From an uncultured Aquimarina sp. (GTDB taxonomy: Bacteria > Bacteroidota > Bacteroidia > Flavobacteriales > Flavobacteriaceae), in contig CANNFM010000002.1 of assembly GCA_947503835.1 (NCBI GenBank), forward strand, positions 1 through 64,000: a stretch of 64,000 nucleotides of DNA. The letters run 5' to 3'. How positions within the stretch are numbered: position 1 is the first letter of the stretch; each line of letters begins with the position of its first letter. Below the pieces are notes generated by a model. It had not been told where the DNA came from and searched no databases. It saw nothing but the letters and a program-made list of their open reading frames with translations. Positions 23,973-32,839 of this stretch are shown one piece after another. Made by a program: the position numbers and the translations under genes.

Positions 23973-26834
23973 TTATATTTTATTACCGTGAATATCTAAT
24001 TCGGTCACTATTTTATTGAGTTTTTTAACTTCCTGTAGTTGTGTTGCCTTATCACCAACCACCAAATAGATCATTTTATTTTCTTTAATATACTTAGAAA
24101 TAATTGATTTAAATTCTAATTCACTCATTGCAACAAGCTCTTTCTGATCTTCTTCTATAAATGAAGCCGACTTATTGTATTTACTCATCTCTCTTAAGAT
24201 CTTCAGCTTATCATTTAATCCTTCATAATTTCGAGTGCTTCCCTTTAGAATTTTTGCTTTAGTAATTTCGGTATCATCTTCATCAAAACTCTCCCCATAG
24301 GTAGTAATCATTTCTTCAATAATTTTAAGTGATGGCAACGTTGCATTGGCACGTACACTTGTTGCTACAAAAAATGGAGAAATGTTCTCTTGTGGTCTAA
24401 TTCTTGAATATGCTCCATACGTATATCCTTTTTGGATTCGTAACGTTTGGAATAACCTTCCGCTAGTTCCTCCTCCCAAAACCTCATTGGCATAATCCAA
24501 ATTATTGAACTCTGGGTTTGTAGCCGATAATGCTAATTTACCAATAAAAATTACGGATTGTTTAGCTCCGGGAACATCAATGAAATATAATTGATCCGTT
24601 TGATCCTTTTCGATAATGTTGATCTCAGGAATAGTTACTTCTTTTGTGTTCCAATTGGCAGTTAATGAAGTTAAGGCCTCCTCTACTCTATTTTTACTAA
24701 TGTTTCCGGCAATATGAAATCTTGCATTTTTAGAAGATAACATATTATAATGCTCTTTTACATCATCAAAAGAGATATTATCCAAAGTTTCTAATGTTCC
24801 TGAATTTGGTAATCCTAAAATATTCTCATCACCATATATCAATTTATTAAAATTGATAGAAGCAATAGCTTGCGGACTAGCTTCTCTACCTTTTAAACTT
24901 GTTTGTAATGCTTGTCGTAAACGTGTATATTCTTTCTGATCCCAACGTGGATGTATTAATATCTCTTCAACCAAAGCCAGGGTTTCTTCAAAATTTTTAG
25001 CCAAGCAAGATGCTGTGATACGTATTTCTTCTGTGCCGCTAGAAACATCAATAGACGCTCCTATAAGTCCTATTGCTTCTTCTAACTCTGCAGAAGTTTT
25101 TGTTACAGTTCCTTCCATCATCATACTTGCCAATAGACTAGAAATTCCTGCTTTTTCTATAGGATCTAATAAATGCCCTCCCGGAATAGTGATATCAAAG
25201 TGTACTAATGGTAATTCGTGATTTTCGATACCATACAATTTCATTCCATTTGCGATTGATCCGGTCCATATCTCTGGAGATTTCAAAAGAGGTAATTCTC
25301 CAAAACCAGGTTCACTTCTATCATATTTTGAAGGTGTTTTCTCGTATACGGCTTCTTGGCCCTGACTTACTTCTTCACTAGCAACATCTTTCTTTACTTC
25401 TTCTATCCATACCTTTGCTTTTTCGGAATCCGCAACTGCAAGATCTACCTGTTTTTTTGGTACTACACTGGTCATTACATAATGTTTTCCTTTGATGTAT
25501 TTATGATATACATTCATAACATCTTCGCGTGTAACGGCGTTAGTTAACTTTACTGTTTGAGAAATATACCCTGGATCTCCTTTAAATTCATTATCTCGAA
25601 CTAACTGAAAAGCTTTATTTAATACAGTGCTAAATCCTTTATATAGCTCAGTTTCAAGTTCAGCTTTAATTCTTTTTAGTTCATTATCAGAGAATCCATC
25701 CTTTTCAAAACGAGTTAAGCTTTCATGTAACGCTAATTTAACGCTATCTAAATCCTTATTAGCATTGGCACGCACTCTAAAGTTGAATTCTCCTGCTATT
25801 TCATTAGATCGTTGTAAAGCGACTGGCTTAGGTGCTAGTTTCTTTTCTTCTACAATAACTTTATACAAAGGGGACTTTTTGCTACCACTTAACAATTGTC
25901 CTAAAATATCCAATGCATAAGTATCTTTATGATATTGTTCGACTGTTGGAAATACCATTCTCAACTCTGGGAGTTTTGCAAAGTTATCTTCAAAATAAAG
26001 TGATTTACTTCTTTCGAGAGTAACGGGCATAGGTTTCATAGGAGACACTTCTGGCCCCTTTCTGATTTCACCAAACCATCTCTTAACTAATTCTTTTGTT
26101 CTAGCAATATCAATATCTCCCGCAATTACCAAAGAACCATTACTTGCTCCATAATACATTTCATAAAACTCTTTTACATCATCTAAGGTTGCCGATTGCA
26201 AATCAGGTAATTGCCCTATGGTGGTCCAACTATATGGATGTCCTTCGGGATATAAATTCTTTTTAATAATCTCTGATGTATATCCATAGGGCCGATTATC
26301 ATAATTTTGACGCTTTTCATTTTTAACCACCTGCTTTTCTCTTTCTAAAGCGGCGTCGGTGACTGTATTGATCATATACCCAAAACGATCAGAATCAATC
26401 CAAAGGATTTTTTCGAAAGCATCTTTTGGTACTACCTCATAATACACCGTTCCATCTCCCCAGGTACCTCCGTTGCGCTGCCCTCCCCATTCGGGTATTA
26501 ATTTACGGTTGGCTCCTACTGGAGTATTTTCAGAATCATTAAAGGACATATGTTCAAAGAAATGTGCAAATCCCGTTTTACCAGGTTTTTCTCGACCGGA
26601 ACCAACATGCATCATCGTAGCTACCGCGACTATAGGATCGCTATGATCCTCATGGAGAATTACCTCCAGCCCATTATCCAGAGTAAATTTTTCATAATCA
26701 ATTTTGAATTCTACTGTATTTGTATCTGTTGCCGCTTCGTGATGAGTATTAGAACAAGAATCTATTAAACAACTCATACAAATTAGAATTGCAATTTTTC
26801 TGAAAACTCGCATTTTGTGTATCATCATTTTCAA
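23973..26834 (-). CDS. M16 zinc protease lipoprotein
   Basis: 953 aa, the length of a fused two-half M16 (pitrilysin/PqqL-like) protease. The N-half has the inverted zinc motif HFFEH (91-95) in GFAHFFEHMSFNDSENTP, with a distal Glu expected in ALEREKQVVKNE. The C-half is a non-catalytic M16 fold (PEFNNLDYANEVLGGGTSGRLFQTLRIQKGYTYGAYS). The lipobox IDSC (Cys27) anchors it to the envelope. ATGs at 26825 and 26813 are alternative starts keeping the signal. A TATTTTTG -7 box on the minus strand lies at 26867-26860, although no TTG sits at the expected spacing. It probably degrades imported or misfolded peptides. Confidence 0.9.
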   Translation of the reverse strand: MKMMIHKMRVFRKIAILICMSCLIDSCSNTHHEAATDTNTVEFKIDYEKFTLDNGLEVILHEDHSDPIVAVATMMHVGSGREKPGKTGFAHFFEHMSFNDSENTPVGANRKLIPEWGGQRNGGTWGDGTVYYEVVPKDAFEKILWIDSDRFGYMINTVTDAALEREKQVVKNEKRQNYDNRPYGYTSEIIKKNLYPEGHPYSWTTIGQLPDLQSATLDDVKEFYEMYYGASNGSLVIAGDIDIARTKELVKRWFGEIRKGPEVSPMKPMPVTLERSKSLYFEDNFAKLPELRMVFPTVEQYHKDTYALDILGQLLSGSKKSPLYKVIVEEKKLAPKPVALQRSNEIAGEFNFRVRANANKDLDSVKLALHESLTRFEKDGFSDNELKRIKAELETELYKGFSTVLNKAFQLVRDNEFKGDPGYISQTVKLTNAVTREDVMNVYHKYIKGKHYVMTSVVPKKQVDLAVADSEKAKVWIEEVKKDVASEEVSQGQEAVYEKTPSKYDRSEPGFGELPLLKSPEIWTGSIANGMKLYGIENHELPLVHFDITIPGGHLLDPIEKAGISSLLASMMMEGTVTKTSAELEEAIGLIGASIDVSSGTEEIRITASCLAKNFEETLALVEEILIHPRWDQKEYTRLRQALQTSLKGREASPQAIASINFNKLIYGDENILGLPNSGTLETLDNISFDDVKEHYNMLSSKNARFHIAGNISKNRVEEALTSLTANWNTKEVTIPEINIIEKDQTDQLYFIDVPGAKQSVIFIGKLALSATNPEFNNLDYANEVLGGGTSGRLFQTLRIQKGYTYGAYSRIRPQENISPFFVATSVRANATLPSLKIIEEMITTYGESFDEDDTEITKAKILKGSTRNYEGLNDKLKILREMSKYNKSASFIEEDQKELVAMSELEFKSIISKYIKENKMIYLVVGDKATQLQEVKKLNKIVTELDIHGNKI

Positions 26835-26924
26835 TTAATTATATAAATATCACTAAAACCAAAAATATAAAAAGGCTCGTAAGAATTTCATAAAGTCTTT
26901 GTAAATTACTCTACTCTAGAACAC

Positions 26925-27467
26925 TTAACCAGTAACTAATACAACTGCACTGTATCTGCCATGGTGTGTCATAGAAATTTGAATGTCGGTTTCTTTTTTA
27001 TGAATATGCACAACCGGAATTCTATTTGAGTCTTTTTCTATAGCTATAGATAGTGATATGTTGAGTTTTTGAGCTATCATTTGTTTAAGATTATACTTTA
27101 GATCGATTTCTCTATCGTATATTTTAGAATAATAATCAATTCCTACCTTCTTAACAATACTATACACATACTCCGTAGTTGCTTCTGTATAAATAGTATA
27201 CGTATGATTATCAATCCGTACCTTATTGTCAAGTAAACATTCAAAATTTTTAGGATTAAACTTAGGAGATATGGAAAAACGACGCTGATGCGCTTTATAG
27301 GCAGCTTCTTTCATGCACCAGAATTTCCACACAAGAGTTTCTGGAGTCTTTGAATCTTTAATACATTGTTGTTCCTCTATGGTAAAGATTTTTTGTAACC
27401 AACCTCTCCTCTGCCAATTACTTTGTTTACTGGCTAATTGAAGGTCTACAATATCATTACCGATCAT
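26925..27467 (-). CDS. 4'-phosphopantetheinyl transferase (AcpS/Sfp-type)
   Basis: 180 aa. Diagnostic motifs: GNDIVDL (Mg-binding D5 and D8 region) and WKFWCMKEAAYKAHQRR (catalytic E54 and K58). It transfers phosphopantetheine from CoA to the serine of carrier proteins. Its start overlaps the ACP stop as ATGA, so the pair is translationally coupled, and the ACP encoded just upstream (S41) is its probable substrate. Last gene of the eleven-gene polyketide operon. Confidence 0.9.
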   Translation of the reverse strand: MIGNDIVDLQLASKQSNWQRRGWLQKIFTIEEQQCIKDSKTPETLVWKFWCMKEAAYKAHQRRFSISPKFNPKNFECLLDNKVRIDNHTYTIYTEATTEYVYSIVKKVGIDYYSKIYDREIDLKYNLKQMIAQKLNISLSIAIEKDSNRIPVVHIHKKETDIQISMTHHGRYSAVVLVTG

Positions 27468-27718
27468 TTTGAAGCTAATTTATTTTCTATAACTTCTATA
27501 GAAGCTTTTACCGTTAACATTTTCTCCATGGCATCGTTATCAATCTCAATATCAAATTCATCTTCAACATCTAATACTACATCGACTAAATTGGCAGAAT
27601 TAATTTCGAGATCTTTGATAAAATCAGTGTCTTCAGTTAGATTTTTAAGCCCTTCTTGGTTTTGTACATAGGGCACGATAATAATTTTTAATTTGGATAG
27701 CAATTCTTCCTTTGTCAT
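27464..27718 (-). CDS. Acyl carrier protein
   Basis: 84 aa, acidic and helical. The phosphopantetheine attachment site is S41 in DLEINSANLVDVVLDVEDEF; the usual DSL/DSI is replaced by NSA, marking a dedicated rather than fatty-acid-housekeeping ACP. It sits between the ketosynthase (9-base gap) and PPTase (ATGA overlap) genes, so it is expected to carry the growing acyl chain for this cluster. Confidence 0.88.
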   Translation of the reverse strand: MTKEELLSKLKIIIVPYVQNQEGLKNLTEDTDFIKDLEINSANLVDVVLDVEDEFDIEIDNDAMEKMLTVKASIEVIENKLASK

Positions 27719-27727
27719 AACTATGTT

Positions 27728-28999
27728 TTAATACTTTTTAAAGATAACACAAGCATTTACATCACCAAATCCAAAACTCGCTTTTGCGATAATATTTGGT
27801 GAAAAATTAATCGTTTTGTTAGGAATACGATCTCTGGAAACCAAAGTTGCTATCCCCGGATGAAGATCTTCACAATTTATAGTACCAAAAACAAAGTTTT
27901 CTTTAAGCTGCAATACAGTAGCTACGCTCTCTATACTCCCCGAAGCTGCCAAACAATGGCCAACCATACTTTTTAAGGAATTGATATACGGAAAATCGAT
28001 TCCTTTGCGACCCAATGCCTCGCACCAATTCTGTATTTCGGCACTATCTTTAATTGTAGCTGTTAAATGACCATTAATGGCATCAATATCATTTGCATGT
28101 ATCTCTGCATTTTCAATTGCTTTCTTTATACAATACTGTACAGCTTCACTATTGGGTGCTGTCATACTACCTCCATTACGTTGTCCACCACTGTTGATAC
28201 TACCTCCCAGGATTTCGCCATAAATGGTTGCCCCTCTATTGTTGGCACTCTCGAGACTTTCGATAACCAAAGCTCCTGCTCCACTTCCTGGAACAAAACC
28301 GCTAGCCGAGGCACTCATAGGTCTTGATGCCTTTGTAGGATTATCATTATACTTATGAGGTAAAATGCGCATAGCATCAAATCCACCCCATACATAAGGT
28401 CCACTATCACTGGTGCTTCCTGCAAGAATAATTTCGGCATTACCACTTGCAATACGATCATATGCCATCAAAATAGCTTCGGTACCTGTACTACAAGCTG
28501 AAGAGTTTGTAGTTACAATATTTCCACACCCCAGGATTCCTCCTAAAAAAGCACTAATTCCGCTTGCCATTGTTTGAATAACCGTAGTACTCCCTAATCG
28601 TCTTACATTACCTTCATCTACTTTATAAATAGCTTCACGAAATTTATCAACGCCAAGAATACCTGTCCCAAAAATAATACCGGCATCCCATAATGGAATC
28701 TCGGAATCATTAATAGATAGTCCAGCATTTTTCCATGCATCCATACCTGCAATTACTCCATACTCCATCCCAGATGCATTCAATCCACGTAATTGAACAC
28801 TGGTGAAGTAATTATTTAGATAATCTTTCCTATACTTCGGTAAACCAGCTATTTGGCACGAAAAATTTAATTCTTTTAACTCTTCAATGTGACATATTCC
28901 ACTAGTTCCGTTTTTAATAGCACTTTTAAATTCTGAAACGGACGTTCCATTTGGTGACACAACTCCTAACCCCGTTATAACCACTCGTCGTTTACCCAT
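27728..28999 (-). CDS. Ketosynthase, FabF-like (KAS II type)
   Basis: 423 aa from the ATG at 28999; a GTG one codon upstream is also open. The start shares its A with the upstream TGA stop. Counting from that GTG, the catalytic triad is C170 in TTNSSACSTGTEA, H312 in INGHLTAT and H349 in LKSMVGHCLAASG. The fold signature VVITGLGVVSPNG opens the protein. It catalyses decarboxylative Claisen condensation of malonyl-ACP. The variant NGHLTATIKD box (FabF has HGTSTxxxD) and its place with ACP, FabZ-like and enoyl reductase genes indicate a pathway-specific chain builder supplying the type III PKS, rather than the housekeeping FabF. Confidence 0.88.
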   Translation of the reverse strand: MGKRRVVITGLGVVSPNGTSVSEFKSAIKNGTSGICHIEELKELNFSCQIAGLPKYRKDYLNNYFTSVQLRGLNASGMEYGVIAGMDAWKNAGLSINDSEIPLWDAGIIFGTGILGVDKFREAIYKVDEGNVRRLGSTTVIQTMASGISAFLGGILGCGNIVTTNSSACSTGTEAILMAYDRIASGNAEIILAGSTSDSGPYVWGGFDAMRILPHKYNDNPTKASRPMSASASGFVPGSGAGALVIESLESANNRGATIYGEILGGSINSGGQRNGGSMTAPNSEAVQYCIKKAIENAEIHANDIDAINGHLTATIKDSAEIQNWCEALGRKGIDFPYINSLKSMVGHCLAASGSIESVATVLQLKENFVFGTINCEDLHPGIATLVSRDRIPNKTINFSPNIIAKASFGFGDVNACVIFKKY

Positions 29000-29889
29000 C
29001 ACTTAATTTCATTAATGATTGAAGTTATTTCCTTCAGAGCTCTTCTTGCCTCTGGCATAATAGGTAAAATTGGCCATACATGAGGCATATTTTTTCCAAG
29101 GATTAACTTGACTTCAACTCCCTCTTTTCTCGCTTTATCCACAAATAATTCTTGATCGGGAGTAAAAATATCATATTCGGCACTAAACATATATATTGGA
29201 GGAAAGTTTTTAAGTGACCCATTAATAGGAGAAATTAATGAATCTGTTAACGGCACATCTCCTAATAACATTTTTTTAGCCGAGGAAACCCCATTGTAAC
29301 TTAAGATTAGATCTAAAGGATCCATTTCTTTAATTTTTGAATTGGTAAGAGATCCATCTATTAATGGACTTATCGGTATCAATCGATTTGGAAGCTCAAT
29401 ATTTTCTTTCAATAATCGTTGAGTAAGGGTTAAAATTAAATTACCCCCGGCAGAATCTCCTATAAGTACAATTTTAGAAGGATCGTATTGTTTTTTTGCT
29501 TCTAGATAAGCATTAAATATATTATCTGTAACTTCTTTTATTTTATGTTCTGGTGCTTTGGGATAATCTACCATCCAAGCTGTGGCTTGTGCGCCTTTAG
29601 CTAATTTTAAAAGTGCTATCCAATTTTCTCTTGTAGGACCATAAACAAAAGCTCCCCCATGACAATAAAAAATCAATAGATCTGTATTTTTATTCTTTGG
29701 TACAATACTAGTAATTGATGTCTCTCCTATTTTTTTAGTCTGAAATGTACTTCCAGACAATAACCACTTACTAGGTCGAAGTATATTTTGTTTTCTTTTC
29801 TTTTTATAATCTATAGGATCCTGAGACCAGGATTTCTTCTCCCCTTTTAATTTAAGAACCAATTTTACCAACCAAAAACCTAGACTCAT
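28999..29889 (-). CDS. Alpha/beta hydrolase (HSL/acetyl-esterase type)
   Basis: 296 aa. Oxyanion motif YCHGGAFVYG (HGGA at 77-80), nucleophile elbow GDSAGGN (S146), a likely Asp in SAEYDIFTPDQE and catalytic His in GKNMPHVWP. This is the hormone-sensitive-lipase esterase group. No signal peptide is clear, although the N-terminus is hydrophobic and basic. In this operon it may release or transfer the finished acyl product, or trim aberrant thioesters (inference). Gap to the dehydratase gene is 3 bases. Confidence 0.85.
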   Translation of the reverse strand: MSLGFWLVKLVLKLKGEKKSWSQDPIDYKKKRKQNILRPSKWLLSGSTFQTKKIGETSITSIVPKNKNTDLLIFYCHGGAFVYGPTRENWIALLKLAKGAQATAWMVDYPKAPEHKIKEVTDNIFNAYLEAKKQYDPSKIVLIGDSAGGNLILTLTQRLLKENIELPNRLIPISPLIDGSLTNSKIKEMDPLDLILSYNGVSSAKKMLLGDVPLTDSLISPINGSLKNFPPIYMFSAEYDIFTPDQELFVDKARKEGVEVKLILGKNMPHVWPILPIMPEARRALKEITSIINEIK

Positions 29890-29892
29890 ATT

Positions 29893-30360
29893 TTATATTT
29901 GTTTTTTAAATGCTACCCCTGCCACTACTCCTTTTGCTACCAAAACTTCATCTGCATTATACATCGCGACATTACACTTTAGTTTGCTAAACCTGAAGTA
30001 CACTTTCTCTGAAACCACAATAACTTTCTCTCCCGGAAAAACAGGTTTATAATAATTTATTTCGTTACTACTCATAGCAACACCTATAGTATCTCGGTCC
30101 CATTTGTCTTTTAAAAGATGAATCCCAAAACAAGCCATACCTATCTGTGCCATGCATTCGGTTAGTATTACTCCTGGAGTTACTGGATTGCCTCTGAAAT
30201 GTCCTTCATAGAAATATTCATCCTCTTTAAACGTATATGATCCTTTGATATGATCATCATTGATCTCCAGGATCTCATCGACAAACAAAAAGGGTTTGCT
30301 ATAGGGTAATTCTTGTATGATATCTGGTCTTATCAAAACTCTTTTTTTTAAAAAGCACAT
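29893..30360 (-). CDS. FabZ/FabA-like hotdog dehydratase
   Basis: 155 aa. The active-site motif is GHFRGNPVTPGVILTECMAQ: H54 and E68 match the His and Glu of FabZ, although FabZ's HFPGxPV is varied to HFRGNPV. SKPFLFVDEILE is the usual upstream strand. It should dehydrate 3-hydroxyacyl-ACP during chain building. The gene overlaps the preceding lipoprotein gene by 13 bases. Confidence 0.85.
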   Translation of the reverse strand: MCFLKKRVLIRPDIIQELPYSKPFLFVDEILEINDDHIKGSYTFKEDEYFYEGHFRGNPVTPGVILTECMAQIGMACFGIHLLKDKWDRDTIGVAMSSNEINYYKPVFPGEKVIVVSEKVYFRFSKLKCNVAMYNADEVLVAKGVVAGVAFKKQI

Positions 30361-30833
30361 CCACTTGGTAGTGGCTGCACGGTTTCTAATTGACTTGCAA
30401 ATGTTTTATCTAATGTACTCTCCTGTAATCCGGTTTCAACATCGCCTTTGAACACCTGATCACTATACCCACTAGTATTCATATGTACTCGAACATATAC
30501 TTTTTGATCTTTTTTAATGGTGACTGGGCCACCCGATCGCACAAAAGGCTGTTCATCTACATGACTATGGGCTAGAATTCTTCTATACAATAATTTTCCG
30601 TCTTCAGAAATTACCTCCCACCAGTTTGCATATTGGTTACAACCTGTATCTGGGCTTTTAACTTCTACATTAAATGTATACTCATTTTCTGCACCAGCTA
30701 CAACCACATTAATTACTTTGGCAACCGTATCACTATTTGAGTTAGGTATACTATTACCTCCTGCACTATTATCATCTTTACATGAACAGATATACAAGAT
30801 CAAAGGAAAACAAAAGATAAATATGCTTTTCAT
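30348..30833 (-). CDS. Unknown lipoprotein inside polyketide operon
   Basis: 161 aa. Lipobox YICSC; then a Ser/Asn-rich linker and an immunoglobulin-like stretch of beta strands (ENEYTFNVEVKSPDTGCNQYANWWEVISEDG, LLYRRILAHSHVDEQPF, VYVRVHMNTSGYSD). No family is recognised. It is oddly placed between a protease and a dehydratase gene, with 37- and minus 13-base spacings, so it is part of the transcription unit. It may be a surface partner for the product or for the exported protease. Confidence 0.65.
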   Translation of the reverse strand: MKSIFIFCFPLILYICSCKDDNSAGGNSIPNSNSDTVAKVINVVVAGAENEYTFNVEVKSPDTGCNQYANWWEVISEDGKLLYRRILAHSHVDEQPFVRSGGPVTIKKDQKVYVRVHMNTSGYSDQVFKGDVETGLQESTLDKTFASQLETVQPLPSGCAF

Positions 30834-30870
30834 GACATAAAATGTTTGAATAACCAGAACAAAGTATTTA

Positions 30871-31992
30871 CTACTGTTTAAAAATTAATTCTCGATTCAA
30901 AGTAATAGTTTTTCCATCGTTAAGGGTTACTTTTAACTTATTTTTTTGTTTTGCGATTTCTTTTTGAAACTTATGAATATCACAAAAATCACTAAATTCA
31001 ACCTCATTAATTTTCAAGATTTCTGTACCCTGTCTAATTCCTTCTTCCCAAGCTTTGCTTCCCTTTATAACTTTAATTGTAACTATCTTATCGTTATCAA
31101 ATATGAAGAAACATCCATAACTTTCTCGGGATTCATCAATACTGTTTACTGAACAATAAAACTTATCATTTTTTGCACTTATAAAAATTGAATTATTGCT
31201 CCAGGTAGAGTTCCCAATTTTACTACTTTTTTCTGAAAAATCAACAATAGGCCTTAGTTTCAAAGATTTTGAATTAATTTCTGGAAATTTTATAGTTACA
31301 GATTTTGTTGTATTCAAAATACCATTAAAATCAAAAAAAGCACTATACGTTTCTTTTTTAGAATTGATATTTAGGCTTTCTACCACGTTTTTATACCTTA
31401 CATGTATATCTGAATTTGAAGCCCCGGTATCTACTAAGAATTTTATTTGTTTGTCTAATAAATTAAAAAATACCGAAGGTCTTTTATCCTGATATTTAAA
31501 ATCAACAGCATACATATTTTGATGAACTTCTTTTGGAAAAAAATCGGAATCAAACATTACGAGGTACTGATCTTTGTAATTTATCAACCAATTAAAATGA
31601 GAAATAATATCCATCCCCAAAACACCATCAATATCATAGCAAGAAAATATATCACTGTCTTTAGCCCCCAGGATTCTATGTTTTGTAATTTTGGTTGAAG
31701 CAAGTTTAACGGTATCACTTTTGTAATAACGCAATCTAAATTTTGATGTACTAGACGAAGTTATTACTAATGTTTTTTTGGTGGCTTTTAATTCGTCTTT
31801 AACCCAAGAATAGCCTATCGAGTGAGTTGCTCCCGTATCAAAAATGAAATCTTTTTCCTGGCCATTAAATTGAATAGGGATAACAATTAGTCCTAAATCA
31901 TTTCTAAAAGGAATAGTATCACAAAATCTCTTCTGCGCTGAAAGGTATATGCTAAAGAAAGATAGCAATAAAAATAACAGTGTAGATTTCAT
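30871..31992 (-). CDS. Exported retropepsin-like aspartic protease with PDZ
   Basis: 373 aa with a signal peptide ending near YLSAQ. Two pepsin-like halves each show the catalytic triplet: FIFDTGATHSIG (D52) and FLVDTGASNSDIH (D188). The C-terminus is a PDZ domain (KAWEEGIRQGTEILKINEVEF). This two-DTG-plus-PDZ form is common in Bacteroidota as a periplasmic protease or clan-AA peptidase. Its place in a polyketide operon is unusual, and the adjacent lipoprotein gene also encodes an exported protein, so the operon has an envelope component. Confidence 0.85.
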   Translation of the reverse strand: MKSTLLFLLLSFFSIYLSAQKRFCDTIPFRNDLGLIVIPIQFNGQEKDFIFDTGATHSIGYSWVKDELKATKKTLVITSSSTSKFRLRYYKSDTVKLASTKITKHRILGAKDSDIFSCYDIDGVLGMDIISHFNWLINYKDQYLVMFDSDFFPKEVHQNMYAVDFKYQDKRPSVFFNLLDKQIKFLVDTGASNSDIHVRYKNVVESLNINSKKETYSAFFDFNGILNTTKSVTIKFPEINSKSLKLRPIVDFSEKSSKIGNSTWSNNSIFISAKNDKFYCSVNSIDESRESYGCFFIFDNDKIVTIKVIKGSKAWEEGIRQGTEILKINEVEFSDFCDIHKFQKEIAKQKNKLKVTLNDGKTITLNRELIFKQ

Positions 31993-32003
31993 TTATTCAT
32001 TTT

Positions 32004-32795
32004 TTAGGAAATATGCTCTCCACCATTTACCGGGATCACACAGCCATTAATCCAGGAAGCTTCATCTTTACACAGTAAATACACAGCATTAGCAACGTCC
32101 TGTGGTGTTGTAATTCTGTTAAAAGGATTTCGTTTTATACTGTGTTCAATAATTTGCTCATGACCAGGGATCATTCGTAATGATTGTGTATCAACAGCCC
32201 CCGGTTGCAAGCAATTTGCTCTAATTCCATATGGTGCAAACTCTAAAGCTATGCTACGAGAAATAGCTTCGAGAGCTACCTTGGCAGCAGATACAGCTGC
32301 ATAGTTTTTCCAAGCCTTCGTGTTTCCTTCGCTGGTAAATGAGATAATACGGGTATCTTCGGCAAATAGTTGTGCCTCAAAAGTAGCTTTCACCCAATCA
32401 TAAAGACTAATTGCCATAGCCTCTAATGTTAAGTGAAAATCATCATTTTTTAGCGTATAATCTGCATTAATCATAGGCTTTAGATTACCCTTTGCTATAC
32501 TGTGAACTAATGTTTTTATTCGCCCTTGACCGATTTCTTTTTTTATTTCAAGAATAACTTCTTCTTGTTTTTCGGGTTTAAGCAGATCGATATTATAAGA
32601 AAGGAAACGTACACCAAGTGCTTTGATTTTTTCGAAATCCTCAATAATCTCATTTAATTCACTCTTACGATTACGATGTACTACAATAATATTCATTCCA
32701 TGCATGGCCAATTTCTTTGCTGTAGCCAGCCCTAGACCTGTACTACCTCCAAGTATTAAACCCCATTCATTTTTATCTAAAAATTCTTTTTCCAT
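32004..32795 (-). CDS. Enoyl-ACP reductase-like SDR (FabI/FabL type)
   Basis: 263 aa Rossmann short-chain dehydrogenase. The cofactor motif is GGSTGLG (16-22), and the basic VHRNRKSE after the second strand suggests NADPH. The active-site spacing is Y165-x6-K172 (NYAAVSAAKVALE), the mark of FabI/FabL enoyl reductases; ketoreductases such as FabG have YxxxK. The tail (RITTPQDVANAVYLLCKDEASWINGCVIPVNGG) is typical. It should reduce the enoyl-ACP made by the adjacent dehydratase, completing the beta-processing cycle. A dedicated ketoreductase is not seen in the operon. Confidence 0.82.
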   Translation of the reverse strand: MEKEFLDKNEWGLILGGSTGLGLATAKKLAMHGMNIIVVHRNRKSELNEIIEDFEKIKALGVRFLSYNIDLLKPEKQEEVILEIKKEIGQGRIKTLVHSIAKGNLKPMINADYTLKNDDFHLTLEAMAISLYDWVKATFEAQLFAEDTRIISFTSEGNTKAWKNYAAVSAAKVALEAISRSIALEFAPYGIRANCLQPGAVDTQSLRMIPGHEQIIEHSIKRNPFNRITTPQDVANAVYLLCKDEASWINGCVIPVNGGEHIS

Positions 32796-32839
32796 ATAAA
32801 AAATCTCCGTCTACGCGGAAATAAAAAATTAGTACTTTC

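Noticed and set aside
27728..28999. Housekeeping FabF
   Set aside because: Variant motifs and the coupled ACP/PPTase genes point to a pathway-specific enzyme.
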